This document shows, piece after piece, positions 42,199 through 51,365 of a stretch of DNA of 64,000 nucleotides. Below the pieces are notes generated by a model. The model was not told the origin of the DNA, ran no database searches, and worked only from the letters and a program-made list of their open reading frames with translations. The stretch is from Nocardiopsis suaedae (GTDB lineage Bacteria > Actinomycetota > Actinomycetes > Streptosporangiales > Streptosporangiaceae): the NCBI RefSeq assembly GCF_027706745.1, contig NZ_JAQFWP010000022.1, positions 1 to 64,000 on the forward strand. The letters are read 5' to 3'. The translations under genes were made by a program, and so were the position numbers. Each line of letters opens with the position of its first letter. The first letter of the stretch is position 1.

Positions 42199-43124
42199 CC
42201 GGCCGCGTCGAACTCCACTGCCACCTGGACGGGTCCGTGCGCCCGGCCACCGTCGCCGAGCTGGCCCGCGAGCAGGGCGTCGTATTCGACCGCCCGGTCG
42301 GACAGATGGTCACCGCACCCCGCGACTGCGGCGACCTGATGGCCTACATCTCCTACATCGACCCGGTGCTGGAGGTGCTGCAGAGCCCCGAAGCGCTGCA
42401 GCGCGGCGCCCGTGAGCTGGTCGAGGACTGGCATGCCGACGGCGTCGCCCTCGGGGAGGTGCGCTTCGCCCCGCAGCTCCACACGCGCAAGGGCATGGAC
42501 ATGGACGGCGCGGTCGCGGCCGCCGCCCGCGGGCTGGAGGAGGGAGCCGCGGCGACGGGCGTGGAGACCGGTCTTCTGCTGTGCTGCCTGCGCCACCAGT
42601 CCCCCGGGGTCAGCGAGGAGGTCGCCGATGCGGCCGTGCGCCACATGGGGACCGTGTCCGGCCTGGACCTGGCCGGCGACGAGAGCCGCCCGGGGACGCC
42701 GCACCGCGCCGCGTTCGAGGCGGCACACGCCGCGTCGCTGCCGGTCACGGTGCACGCCGGGGAGGCCGCAGGCCCGGAGAGCGTGTGGGAGGCACTGGAG
42801 GTGCTCGGCGCGCGGAGGATCGGGCACGGGGTCCGATCGGTCGAGGAGCACGCGCTGCTCGACCGTCTGAAGGCGGACGCGGTGACACTTGAGATGTGCC
42901 CGGTCAGCAACGTGCAGACGGGCGCTGTGGCCCACCGGTCGGTGCACCCGGCCGACCGCCTCCTGTCCGAGGGGTTCGCCGTGACGGTGTCCACCGACGC
43001 CCGCACGACGTCGGCGACCAGCCTCGACCGCGAGTTCCGGGAACTGCGCGAGGAATTCGGCTGGGACCGGCCCGAGGAGACCCGCTGCCACGAGAACGCC
43101 CGCGCCGGAGCGTTCACCGTTTGA
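42195..43124 (+). CDS. Adenosine deaminase
   Basis: Zinc-dependent adenosine deaminase, 309 aa. Metal ligands are in VELHCHLDGSVRP (His8, His10); the catalytic histidine/glutamate motif is VTVHAGEAAGPESVW, the next histidines are in RIGHGVRSVEE, and the late aspartate in VTVSTDARTTSAT. The usual S(L)NTDDP appears as VSTDART, a mild departure that could alter substrate range (for example adenosine versus modified purine nucleosides). Start overlaps the nucleoside hydrolase stop, so the pair is translationally coupled under the LacI-type operator. Confidence 0.88.
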   Translation: MTGRVELHCHLDGSVRPATVAELAREQGVVFDRPVGQMVTAPRDCGDLMAYISYIDPVLEVLQSPEALQRGARELVEDWHADGVALGEVRFAPQLHTRKGMDMDGAVAAAARGLEEGAAATGVETGLLLCCLRHQSPGVSEEVADAAVRHMGTVSGLDLAGDESRPGTPHRAAFEAAHAASLPVTVHAGEAAGPESVWEALEVLGARRIGHGVRSVEEHALLDRLKADAVTLEMCPVSNVQTGAVAHRSVHPADRLLSEGFAVTVSTDARTTSATSLDREFRELREEFGWDRPEETRCHENARAGAFTV

Positions 43125-43344
43125 CGGCCCATCCTGTTTGACGCCTCACCTTGCGGCTCGCGGGCACGCCGGTGGACGACCACGCCGGGGCGTCGAACCA
43201 CGGTGGGGCCCCGGACCACGCTGGGGCGCACGCCCATCCGGCGATCCCCCCGAGGAGCGGCGCCCGGTCAGGTGGTTCCCCGCTTTCGGCCCCGGTCAGC
43301 CGCCCGGCCACCGGGATGCCAGGCGAGGAGCAGCGACGGCCGAG

Positions 43345-43404
43345 CCGGACGGTTCCCCGGGCCTGCCTTCCGGGTGGCGGGTTCCCCGCGGTCCGGGTGG
43401 GCGG
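43345..43404 (-). repeat. Dispersed intergenic repeat, partial copy B'
   Basis: About 60 bp matching only the first blocks of the repeat (on the minus strand CGCCCACCCGGACCGCG..., then the CAGGCCCGGGGAACCG block). It lies in the same orientation as, and just beside, the full copy B, giving a truncated tandem. Confidence 0.5.
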
Positions 43405-43430
43405 CGGGTCGCCGGGGTGTAGGGCGGAGG

Positions 43431-43575
43431 GCGGCGACGAGGAAAGGTCCACGGCTCTTGCGGTGGCGCTGTCGGCCGCCGGGCGTGTGCGTGGTCACCG
43501 TGATGGGCGGCGACGGCGGAAGCGGGGTGGTTCCCTGGGCCTGCTTGCCGGGCGGCGGGCTCCTTGCGGTCCGGG
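43431..43575 (-). repeat. Dispersed intergenic repeat, copy B
   Basis: Minus-strand copy. The core GGTGACCACGCACACGCCCG is identical to copy A, and the following GGCGGCCGACAGCGCC block is identical to copy C. It ends in a TCGTCGCCGC block also shared with copy C. Confidence 0.6.
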
Positions 43576-43897
43576 GGCGGCGCCGTCGGGGAGCGGGCGC
43601 GCGCCCGTGCTCCTGATGGGGCGACCCAGTCCCGCATTCCGGGCATATCGGTCACAAGGGGGAGGTTCCGGCGGTGATGTGTGGCGGATTCGCCACGCGA
43701 TCACACGGAAAGCGCCTCTTTCGCCGCACGGGACGGTCCCGGGCCCGGCGTGGCGCCCGGAAGGCGGGTTCCGATCCGGCCGCTACCCGCCCGGCGTCCG
43801 GTTCGTCCGCTTCCTGGGCCGCGGAAGCTCCTCCCTCACCCTGTTCGAGGCCCGGGGCGGCGGCGCGGGCAGCGGGGGTGCGCGGTCATCACGACTC

Positions 43898-43911
43898 CAG
43901 AACACGTTCTG
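43898..43911. promoter_or_regulatory. Palindrome CAGAACACGTTCTG
   Basis: Perfect inverted repeat with 6-bp arms. The AACnnGTT core is like that of KstR-type TetR regulator sites. The same AGAACnnGTTCT core recurs about 190 bp downstream; no gene start lies close by. Confidence 0.35.
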
Positions 43912-44090
43912 CCTCCAGAAGGACCCCAAGCGGCACACCGGGACCGTTTGCTACCCCTGTCGTCACTGCGTGTAGGCGACATCGGCCGGGAGCGACCCCC
44001 CGGGCGCCCAGCGGGGACGCCCGGGCTGCCGCGCCCCCGCTTCGGTGCCCCACCGGGACCGCCCGGACGGGCACGAACCGGGCATTCCAG

Positions 44091-44110
44091 TTCCAGAACC
44101 TGTTCTGGAA
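44091..44110. promoter_or_regulatory. Palindrome TTCCAGAAC-CT-GTTCTGGAA
   Basis: Perfect 9-bp arms around CT, an unusually long palindrome for this genome, sharing CAGAACnnGTTCTG with the upstream site. It could be an operator for a gene not recognised here or a remnant. Confidence 0.4.
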
Positions 44111-44385
44111 TCGTCGACTTCGCACGCCCGGAGCCCTCGCGGGCGTCGCTGAGCACGTTTCCCGCTCCCGCCCACCCTTAACGCGGAGTGTTCGCCCAGG
44201 TCAGCGTGCTGCCGGATTCGGGGCGGGCCCGGCGGGGGCGGGCCCGGGCGCCGGAGAGGGCGAACCCCGGCCCCTCCGTCGCACCATGCGGGACCCTCCC
44301 GCCCCGGACGGCCCTGCCCGAGGCCCCGAGGCTCAGACCCGGCGGCCGCCACGAACACGAACAAGCCCCACCTTCCCGGCCGCAC

Positions 44386-44535
44386 CGCCCACCCGGACCG
44401 CGAGGAGCCCGGCGCCCGGCGAGCAGGCCCCGGGGAACCGCCCGCCGACTCCGTCGCCGCCGATCACGGCGACCACGCACACGCCCGGCGGCCGACAGCG
44501 CCGCCGCAAGGGCCGGTGCCCTTCTTCGTCGCCGC
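44386..44535 (+). repeat. Dispersed intergenic repeat, copy C
   Basis: About 150 bp, the longest match to copy B: CGCCCACCCGGACCGC, GGAGCCCGGCGCCCGG, GGCGACCACGCACACGCCCG, GGCGGCCGACAGCGCC and TCGTCGCCGC blocks occur in the same order. It lies 150 nt before the MOSC gene. Confidence 0.6.
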
Positions 44536-44671
44536 AAGATACCCGGCACCCCGCCCACCCGCCGGACGGTCGGGGCCCGGAGAAGGGGACCATCCCTTTC
44601 CTCGGTGCCACTCCCGTCGACGGCACCGGTGGCCGCCTCGGGAACGGCGGGCGGTCGATGATCACTCCCAC

Positions 44672-44677
44672 TAGGCT
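44672..44677 (+). promoter_or_regulatory. -10 box for a leaderless MOSC transcript
   Basis: TAGGCT fits TANNNT, 6 nt before the ATG, and no Shine-Dalgarno is present, so a leaderless mRNA is likely. Confidence 0.5.
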
Positions 44678-44683
44678 TCCCCC

Positions 44684-45400
44684 ATGCACAGCGAGGGGAC
44701 GATCGCATCGGTCAATACGGGACCCGTCATCGAGGCCGACTGGGCCGGGAGGATGAAACGGACGGCGATCGACAAACGGTCCGCCGCCGGGGCGGTGGTC
44801 GTCGGGCTGCTCGGGCTCGACGGGGACGACCAGGCCGACCGGGAGCACCACGGCGGGCCCGACAAGGCCGTCTACGCCTACGCCCGCGAAGACCTCGACG
44901 CCTGGCAGGCACGCCTCGGGCGCCCCCTCCGCGACGGGGCCTTCGGGGAGAACCTCACCACCGTCGGGGTCGACGTCACCGGCGCCGTGATCGGCGAGCA
45001 GTGGCGCGTCGGCACCACGCTCCTCGAGGTCACCCTGCCGCGCACCCCCTGCCGGGTGTTCCAGGCCTGGATCGGTGAGAACCACTGGGTCACGTCCTTC
45101 ACCGAGGAGGGGCGCTTCGGCGTCTACCTCCGCGTCCTCGACGAAGGGCGGGTGCGCGCCGGCGACCCCGTGGAGGTGGTGCACCGGCCCGACCACGGGA
45201 TCACCTCCGCCGCCGGGTTCGCCGCCGGGCGCGCGGCCGACGTCGGCCTGCTGGAGCGGATCGTCGCCCTGCCCGATGCCGCGACCGCCTGGAAGGAGGT
45301 CCTGGACCGCGCACGTGCCCGGCGGGCGCGCTCCGGTGCGGACGGAGGGGAGAGCAGGGCGCCGGGCACAGGCCCGACCGGGGATGAGATCGGGCTCTAG
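44684..45400 (+). CDS. MOSC-domain protein (YiiM-like)
   Basis: MOSC-fold protein of 238 aa, a relative of the molybdenum-cofactor sulfurase C-terminal domain. Typical segments: DREHHGGPDKAVYAYAREDL, GAFGENLTTVGVDVTGAVIG, then LPRTPCRVFQAWIGENHW, which carries the conserved cysteine. The final 30 residues are disordered. Proteins of this type reduce N-hydroxylated bases or handle sulfur on molybdenum sites; no molybdoenzyme is linked here. Expression appears leaderless. Confidence 0.88.
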   Translation: MHSEGTIASVNTGPVIEADWAGRMKRTAIDKRSAAGAVVVGLLGLDGDDQADREHHGGPDKAVYAYAREDLDAWQARLGRPLRDGAFGENLTTVGVDVTGAVIGEQWRVGTTLLEVTLPRTPCRVFQAWIGENHWVTSFTEEGRFGVYLRVLDEGRVRAGDPVEVVHRPDHGITSAAGFAAGRAADVGLLERIVALPDAATAWKEVLDRARARRARSGADGGESRAPGTGPTGDEIGL

Positions 45401-45442
45401 GGCAGGCGAGCCGCGAGCAGGCGGGGGCACGGCCCGTGCCGG

Positions 45443-45693
45443 TCACCAGCGCACGGGCAGCTCCCCCGGGCCCTCGTCCACCATCGACGCCTCCCGCGGG
45501 ATGTTCGCCGGCTCGACCGCCAGAGCCAACCCCGGCAAGCGCGACTCCGACTCCGCGCCGCCGACCGTACGGGCGGCGGCGACGGGGGCATTCCGCGTAG
45601 GGCGGCGTAGGCGCTCGGCGGCGCTAGCGGGCCGGGGCGTTACAGCGGCAGGCGGATCATGGATTCCGGCACGGGTGCGGCCTCATCGGGCAT
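45443..45693 (-). pseudogene. Cytochrome P450 remnant (N-terminal and C-terminal scraps)
   Basis: A strong RBS (GAGGAG, 7 nt) precedes an ATG that opens only MPDEAAPVPESMIRLPL and stops. After about 100 nt, another frame gives SRLPGLALAVEPANIPREAS, then a short stretch ending ELPVRW and a stop, which matches the usual end of actinobacterial P450s (LPxLxLAV...ELPVRW). The heme-binding FGxGxHxCLG core is absent. The best reading is a P450 gene reduced by internal deletion, still facing its TetR-type neighbour. Identification is by short motif and is tentative. Confidence 0.5.
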
Positions 45694-45737
45694 GGGCGGG
45701 CTCCTCAGAGGGGGTGCCGTCGGTTTTTCCAGTACGA

Positions 45738-45748
45738 TTGCAATGCAA
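45738..45748. promoter_or_regulatory. Candidate TetR operator
   Basis: TTGCAATGCAA is a perfect odd palindrome in AT-rich sequence between the P450 remnant and the TetR gene, 53 nt before the latter. Confidence 0.45.
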
Positions 45749-45800
45749 AAACCCCACCCCTCGGGTGTCATTGCGTCCGCATCGTGAAAAACTGGCGGCC

Positions 45801-46418
45801 ATGCCGAAGACGGTCGACCACCACGCCCGCCGGACCCGCATCGCCGACGCCCTCATCCGCGTCGCCGCCCGCCAGGGACTGGAGGCGGTGAGCCTGCGCC
45901 AGGTCGCCGCCGAGGCCGGTGTCTCCACCGGCATGGTCCAGCACTACTTCCGCGACAAGAACGCGATGATGGCCTTCGCCCTGCGGGCCGTGGCCGAACG
46001 CGTGCAAGACCGGCTCGAACAGGCCCGCCCGGACACCCTCCCGCCCAAAGAGAGCGTGCGCGGGTTCCTCATGCAGCTCCTCCCCCTGGACGGCGAACGC
46101 GCAGTGGAAGGCAAGGCCGCCCTCGCCTTCCAGGCCCACGCCGCCGTGCACTCGGATGTGGCCGGGGCCGTGCTGCCCGACCCCGAGCCCCTGCGCGCGC
46201 ACATCGCCGACCTCATCCGTTCAGCGCGCGCGGAAGGGGCGAAGCAGGCGGGCGCAGGTGGGGCCCCGGCGCGCTCGAAAGTCCCCGCCCCCTACCCTGC
46301 GGCCGTAGCGCTTCTGGCCCTCGCCGAGGGCCTGGGCACGCAGATTCTCACCCGGGAATGCAGCCCCGAGGACGCCGTCACCGCCCTGGACGCCCAACTC
46401 GACACCGCCTTCGGGTGA
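45801..46418 (+). CDS. TetR-family transcriptional regulator
   Basis: TetR/AcrR-type regulator, 205 aa. The N-terminal three-helix DNA-binding domain reads RRTRIADALIRVAARQGLEA, SLRQVAAEAGVSTGMVQHYF and RDKNAMMAFALRAVAERV, close to the BetI-like subgroup. The C-terminal domain (about 75-205) is helical and binds an unknown ligand. The ATG is preceded only by a weak GGCGG. A palindrome upstream suggests autoregulation. Its presumed divergent target, the P450, is a remnant, so the regulator may be an orphan. Confidence 0.9.
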   Translation: MPKTVDHHARRTRIADALIRVAARQGLEAVSLRQVAAEAGVSTGMVQHYFRDKNAMMAFALRAVAERVQDRLEQARPDTLPPKESVRGFLMQLLPLDGERAVEGKAALAFQAHAAVHSDVAGAVLPDPEPLRAHIADLIRSARAEGAKQAGAGGAPARSKVPAPYPAAVALLALAEGLGTQILTRECSPEDAVTALDAQLDTAFG

Positions 46419-46630
46419 CCCGGACGAGCGTCGACACGAATGAGTGTTGACGCGGATGACCGTTTCGGAAGGCGCCTGCCGAACTTCCGACGGACAGGAG
46501 CCTCCAAGGACGGCAGGCGCCGCCCCGAGACCGACTGCAGTACCGGGCCGATCCGGGGCCACGCAGTACCAAGGAGCGGAGCCAGCGGCCCCCTGACGAG
46601 CCCTGCAGCCCACCCAAGCACCGACACCGG

Positions 46631-47815
46631 TCAGCTGCGGGCGGTGCCCGCGAGGAACTCCTCGAACGAGACCAGGCCCGCTTGCAGGCCGAAGAACTCG
46701 GCCACGCGGTCCGGGTCCCCGGCCGCCTCCTTCATCGCCTCCGGCAGCCCTTCGGGCATCTCCCCCTTGGCCAGTCCTGAGCACGTGCGGAAGGACACCG
46801 ACGTGCGCCGGTCGCGCTCGGCCGCGTAGTCGGCCGTCGCACGGTCGACCGCCTCGGGCCCCTCCCCCAGGGCTCCGATGAGCCGCTCGCCCAGCAGCTC
46901 GGCCTGGACGAACGCGTCGGTGATGCCCAGCGCGCACAGCGGGTCCTTCACGTGCCCGGCGTCCCCCACCAGCGCCCACCCCGGGCCGGAGGAGGTGCGG
47001 TACCGGTTGGCCAGCCCGCCGTCGCCGACGATGCGGCTCTCCCGCTCCCCCTGCGCCAGCGCCGCGTACAGGCCCGGGACGGCCTCCCGCAGCGCCTCGG
47101 TGTAGTGCCCCTCCACGTCCGCCCTGACCCGCCCGAACGCCTCACGGGGCCAGCCAACGGCGACCACCGTGCGGCCGTCGTTGGTCGGGATGACGATGAC
47201 GGTGCACCCCGTCCCCGTGTACACACGGAACCCCTCGTCGGGCAGCCCGCTCCAGTACGCGTAGTACATGCACCCCTGGACGCCCTCGTCCGCGTAGGTC
47301 TCGGCCCCCACCACGCGCGCCAGTGTGGAGTGCTTGCCGTCCGCTCCGATGACCACGCGCGCGCGGGCGCTGAACTCGCGCCCTCCGGCGGCGCAGGTCA
47401 CTCCCGCGACACGGTCTCCCTGGTAGAGCGGCGCACGGAACGACGCCCCCTGGCGCACCTCTGCCCCCGCGTGCGCCGCGGCCTCGACGAGGATCGTGTC
47501 CAGCACCGTCCGGCGCGGCGCGTAGCCGGTGCGGACCCCGTCGACCTCGGGCGGCAGGCCGTCGAGGACGGTCCCGGCGACGTGGAAGGCGACGCGCTCG
47601 ATCGGCGGGCACCCCGAGGCGCGCAGTTCGTCCAACAGCCCCCAGGCCGCCAGGCGCGCCACCCCGGCGTGGTGGATGTAGTGGGTGGACACGGTGTCGC
47701 TGGGGAAGGTCGCCCGGTCGAGCAGCAGGACCCTGGCGCCGGAGCGGGCGAGCAGCATCGCGAGCGGGGATCCCGCGCAGCGCGCGCCGATGATTATGGC
47801 GTCGTAGTCGTCCAT
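46631..47815 (-). CDS. FAD-dependent oxidoreductase (geranylgeranyl-reductase/halogenase-like fold)
   Basis: Flavoprotein of 394 aa in the class-A monooxygenase superfamily. The dinucleotide motif is AIIIGARCAGSPLAMLLARS at the N-terminus, with DRATFPSDTVSTHYIH next; RARVVIGADGKHSTLAR is the GD-containing motif and WALVGDAGHVKDP the second FAD motif. The C-terminal part lacks a clear substrate domain signature. GAAGGA lies about 11 nt before the ATG. No partner reductase or biosynthetic neighbour is present, so substrate is unknown. Confidence 0.87.
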   Translation of the reverse strand: MDDYDAIIIGARCAGSPLAMLLARSGARVLLLDRATFPSDTVSTHYIHHAGVARLAAWGLLDELRASGCPPIERVAFHVAGTVLDGLPPEVDGVRTGYAPRRTVLDTILVEAAAHAGAEVRQGASFRAPLYQGDRVAGVTCAAGGREFSARARVVIGADGKHSTLARVVGAETYADEGVQGCMYYAYWSGLPDEGFRVYTGTGCTVIVIPTNDGRTVVAVGWPREAFGRVRADVEGHYTEALREAVPGLYAALAQGERESRIVGDGGLANRYRTSSGPGWALVGDAGHVKDPLCALGITDAFVQAELLGERLIGALGEGPEAVDRATADYAAERDRRTSVSFRTCSGLAKGEMPEGLPEAMKEAAGDPDRVAEFFGLQAGLVSFEEFLAGTARS

Positions 47816-48073
47816 GGGATCGATCGTCCTTCGGGGGTGAGGGCTCGGGTGCGGCCTGCGCTCCAGGGCGTCCGCATGGCAGGCAACTGTAGTGGCCGAC
47901 CCGCCGCCGCGCGTGGGCCTTCGTGAGAAACGCCCACATCGCCACCTTTACGAGGTAGATTCCCGAATGCCCGGTTCCCGAGTGGACCCCCGGTACCGCG
48001 CCGCCCCGTTTCCCCTGGCAGAGGCGTGGCCCGGCGGAGCACCGGGGGGCGGTCGGCAGAGCCGATGAGCCCT

Positions 48074-48892
48074 TCAGGCCTTGCGCGCCATCCCGCCGAA
48101 CCCGTCCACCTCGGGCGGCTCGACAGCGAAGGGCCCCTCCCCCGCCTCGGGCCGCCAGCGCGTCACCATCACCACGCCGGGCTCGACGGGCTTCAGCCCT
48201 TCGAAGAAGGACGCGATCTCCTCAGGGCTGCGCTGCACATACGGGACCGCGCCGCTCTGGTTGTAGCGCTCGTGCGCCTCGACGTTGGCGTCGCTGAGCA
48301 CGTTGGTGCCGTCGTTGACCGTCAGGTGGCTCCCGCGCGGCAGCCCCGCCAGCAGGCGCCGGACGATGCCCCGGGCCTCCTCCAGGTCGGCGACGTGCCC
48401 GAGGATGCCCATGAGCATCAGCCCGACGGGGCGGTCGAGGTCCAGCGTCGCGGCCGCCCCCTTCAGGATGGCCTCCGGCTCGCGCAGGTCGGCGTGGATG
48501 TAGTCGGTCGCCCCTTCCGGAGTGCCGGTCATCAGCGCGCGGGCGTGTGTGAGCACCAGCGGGTCGTTGTCGACGTAGACCACCCTGCACTCCGGCGCGC
48601 AGGCCTGGGCGACCTCGTGGGTGTTGTCGTGCGTGGGCAGCCCCGTCCCGACGTCGAGGAACTGGCGTATCCCTGCCTCCTCGACCAGGTACCGCACGGT
48701 CCGCTTCAGGAACGCGCGCGATTCCCGGGCGCCCTGCGCCATGCCGGGGAAGACCTCCAGGAAGCGGTCCCCCGCCTCACGGTCGACCGGGTAGTTGTCC
48801 TTGCCGCCCAACCAGTAGTTCCAGATGCGCGCGCTGTGCGGGACACTCGTGTCGATCGCTCCGCCGCCGGGCGTGGGGGGTGTGTTCGTCAT
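48074..48892 (-). CDS. SAM-dependent methyltransferase, DUF574 family
   Basis: Actinobacteria-specific class I methyltransferase of 272 aa. The family start TSVPHSARIWNYWLGGKDNY, the next RAFLKRTVRYLVEEAGIRQF, the SAM motif FLDVGTGLPTHDNTHEVAQ and VVYVDNDPLVLTHARAL are diagnostic. AGGAG precedes the ATG at 10 nt. These proteins are numerous in actinomycetes and none of the general members has a settled substrate; many sit near secondary-metabolism or regulator genes. No clear partner here. Confidence 0.92.
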   Translation of the reverse strand: MTNTPPTPGGGAIDTSVPHSARIWNYWLGGKDNYPVDREAGDRFLEVFPGMAQGARESRAFLKRTVRYLVEEAGIRQFLDVGTGLPTHDNTHEVAQACAPECRVVYVDNDPLVLTHARALMTGTPEGATDYIHADLREPEAILKGAAATLDLDRPVGLMLMGILGHVADLEEARGIVRRLLAGLPRGSHLTVNDGTNVLSDANVEAHERYNQSGAVPYVQRSPEEIASFFEGLKPVEPGVVMVTRWRPEAGEGPFAVEPPEVDGFGGMARKA

Positions 48893-49076
48893 CGCCGTGG
48901 CACTCCTGATCCTTATAGCCGAGCGCCATTCTGGTCCGGCCGCAGCAGCCCCGCAAATGGCGAGGGAGAGCGCGAGAGGAGGGTGGGAACGCCTGCGCCG
49001 CTGGCGTTCCCGCCCGCTTCCGAGAGCGTCCACGAGAACGCCGGAGGCGCGGTCTCGGGCATGCCGCAGAGCGCCG

Positions 49077-49622
49077 TCAGGAATCGGCCCCGAGCCCCCA
49101 GAAGGGAATCTCCGGCTCCTCGGGTTCCTCGTGCTCCAGGGACTTCAAGTAGGCCTCGGCGGCGTCGATCTCGTCCTCGGTGAAGACCGGGATGCCGCTG
49201 TCGCTCAACAGGTACGACGTCACCCCCGGGCCCGTGACCTTCGCCCCCGTGAAGCTCCCGTCGTAGACCGACCGGGTCCCGCAGCTCGGGCTGCCGTCCT
49301 TCAGGACCGCCAGGCGCACCCCCTGGCTCCGGGCGGTCTCCAGGGCCGCGCGCGCTCCGGAGACGAATTGGCCGGTCACGTCCTGTCCCTCGGGGGTGAC
49401 GATCGCCGCCGCGCCGTCGAGCACCGCCTCGGCCCCCGCCGCACCCGCGATCTCGGCGGGCGGGCGCGGGACCGCCAGCCCCCCGGCGATCTCCGGGCAG
49501 TGCGGGACGAGGCGCCGCTCCGCACGCCAGCGCTCCAGCACCGGGTGCCCCGACGTCTTCGCCCTGCCGTCGAAACGGACCTTGCGCCCCATCAGGCAGG
49601 CGCTCACCAGCACCTTGTACAC
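49077..49622 (-). CDS. DUF523-domain protein
   Basis: A 181-aa protein with the DUF523 pattern: KVLVSACLMGRKVRFDGRAK at the start (conserved Cys), LVPHCPEIAGGLAVPRPPAE, and AVLKDGSPSCGTRSVYDGSF with a Pro-Ser-Cys-Gly motif. The conserved cysteines suggest a redox or metal site, but function is unknown in the family. The inner GTG is chosen because ACGAGG precedes it; a GTG 21 nt earlier lacks an RBS. It lies after der on the same strand beyond a strong terminator. Confidence 0.85.
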   Translation of the reverse strand: MYKVLVSACLMGRKVRFDGRAKTSGHPVLERWRAERRLVPHCPEIAGGLAVPRPPAEIAGAAGAEAVLDGAAAIVTPEGQDVTGQFVSGARAALETARSQGVRLAVLKDGSPSCGTRSVYDGSFTGAKVTGPGVTSYLLSDSGIPVFTEDEIDAAEAYLKSLEHEEPEEPEIPFWGLGADS

Positions 49623-49678
49623 GGCCGACCTCGTTTCCCGCACCCCGGGCGGGGTGCGAACGGACCGGCGGGAAGGCG

Positions 49679-49716
49679 ACCGGCGGGGGCGGCGGCACGC
49701 CGCCGCCCCCGCCGGT
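49679..49716 (-). terminator. Terminator after der
   Basis: ACCGGCGGGGGCGGCGGC pairs perfectly with GCCGCCGCCCCCGCCGGT, starting 2 nt after the der stop. Confidence 0.8.
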
Positions 49717-49718
49717 GG

Positions 49719-51167
49719 TCAGCGCCGCCAGTCGGGGCGGACGCTGCCCTTGGACGCCTTGGTCCCGCCCTTCTTCTCGCGGATGCGCATGCTGACCTTG
49801 ATCGGGCTGCCCTCGAACCCGAAGTCCTCGCGCAGCCGCCGCTCGATGAACCGCCGGTAGTTGTCCTCCAGGAACCCCGTGGTGAACAGCACGAAGTGCG
49901 GCGGCCGCACGTCGGCCTGGGTCGCGAAGAGGATCTTGGGCTGGCGCCCGCCCCGCACCGGCGGCGGGGTCGCCGCGACCAGCTCCTTGAGCCAGCTGTT
50001 CAGCCTCCCGGTCGGGATCCGCGCGTCCCAGGAGTCCAGCCCGGCCTCGATGGCCGGGACCAGCTTCTCCATGTGCCGCCCGGTCTTGGCCGAGATGTTC
50101 ACCCGCGGCGCCCAGGACACCCGGGACAGCTGCCGGTCGATCTCCTTCTCCAGGTAGTAGCGCCGGTCCTCGTCCAGCGTGTCCCACTTGTTGAAGGCCA
50201 GCACCAGCGCCCGGCCCGACTCCATGACCTGCTCGACCACCCGGATGTCCTGTTCGGCCAGCGGCTCGGACACGTCCATCAGCACCACCGCCACCTCGGC
50301 GCGCTCCAGCGCCGTGGAGGTGCGCACGGTGGCGTAGTAGTCGGCGCCCTGCAGGCGGCGGAACCGGCGGCGGATGCCCGCGGTGTCGATGAACTTCCAG
50401 GTGGTGCCGCCCAGCTCGATCAGCTCGTCCACGGCGTCGCGGGTGGTCCCGGCGGTGGGGTCGACCACCACCCGGTCCTCCCCCGCCAGCCGGTTCAGCA
50501 GGCTGGACTTGCCCACGTTGGGCCGCCCCAGCAGGGCGATGCGGCGCGGCCCCTCGTCCTCGGCGGCGGCCCGCTGCCCGGCCTCCTCCCGGTCGGGGAA
50601 GTGCGCGGCCACCGCGTCCAGCAGGTCGCCGGTGCCGCGCCCGTGCAGCGCCGACACCGCGACGGGCTCGCCCACACCGAGGTTCCACAGCGCCATCGCC
50701 TCGGCCTCCTGGGCCGGGCCGTCCACCTTGTTGGCGGCCAGCACCACCGGGCGGCGGGTGGAGCGCAGCACCCGGGTGACCGCGGCGTCGGCGTCGGTGA
50801 CCCCGACGGTGGCGTCCACCACGAACAGCACGACGTCGGCGGCCTGGGCCGCGTACTCGGCCTGCCGGGCGACGCTGGCCGCCATCCCCTCGGCATCGGT
50901 CTCCCAGCCACCGGTGTCGACCAGGGTGAAGGGCCGCCCCTGCCAGGAGGCGTCGTAGGCCACCCGGTCCCGGGTCACCCCCGGCACGTCCTCCACGACC
51001 GCCTCACGCCGTCCGAGGACCCTGTTGACCAGGGACGACTTTCCGACATTGGGGCGTCCGACGACGGCGACGACCGGTACGACCGCCGCCTGCTCACCCG
51101 CTTCGGCCGCCTGGGCTGCCTCTTCCGTGGCCTCCCACGCCTCGCCGGCGGGGCTCTTCTCGCTCAT
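49719..51167 (-). CDS. der: Ribosome biogenesis GTPase Der (EngA)
   Basis: Tandem-GTPase factor for 50S subunit assembly, 482 aa. First GTPase domain: [15 protein letters not shown] (36-50), [20 protein letters not shown]. Second: [15 protein letters not shown] (about 214 on), [22 protein letters not shown]. The C-terminal KH-like domain has [20 protein letters not shown] and ends in a basic tail. Start is the ATG after GGAGAGG. It follows cmk by about 200 nt on the same strand, the standard actinobacterial order. Confidence 0.97.
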   Translation of the reverse strand: MSEKSPAGEAWEATEEAAQAAEAGEQAAVVPVVAVVGRPNVGKSSLVNRVLGRREAVVEDVPGVTRDRVAYDASWQGRPFTLVDTGGWETDAEGMAASVARQAEYAAQAADVVLFVVDATVGVTDADAAVTRVLRSTRRPVVLAANKVDGPAQEAEAMALWNLGVGEPVAVSALHGRGTGDLLDAVAAHFPDREEAGQRAAAEDEGPRRIALLGRPNVGKSSLLNRLAGEDRVVVDPTAGTTRDAVDELIELGGTTWKFIDTAGIRRRFRRLQGADYYATVRTSTALERAEVAVVLMDVSEPLAEQDIRVVEQVMESGRALVLAFNKWDTLDEDRRYYLEKEIDRQLSRVSWAPRVNISAKTGRHMEKLVPAIEAGLDSWDARIPTGRLNSWLKELVAATPPPVRGGRQPKILFATQADVRPPHFVLFTTGFLEDNYRRFIERRLREDFGFEGSPIKVSMRIREKKGGTKASKGSVRPDWRR

Positions 51168-51365
51168 GCCTCTCCGAACCTTCTCCCGGTTCCGTATCCC
51201 CCGCGCGCCCGGGACGCGTGCCGCGGGGGTGGTCGTGTACTGCGTGCGGTGCGCCCGGGCCGGGCGCACGCGTCCTCCGGCCCCGACCGGCCCACGGCCG
51301 ACCGGGGAGGCGCCCCTGGAGCGGGGCGCGATGCCCTCCCGGAGGACGATGGCGGTACGGCGCCG

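Larger units (their letters stand above)
43125..44683. other. 1.5-kb gene desert with dispersed repeats and palindromes
   Basis: No frame in this interval resembles a known family; long open frames are expected from base composition alone. It holds three of the four copies of the dispersed repeat and two AGAACnnGTTCT palindromes, listed separately. This is the longest gene-free stretch in the window. Confidence 0.55.
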
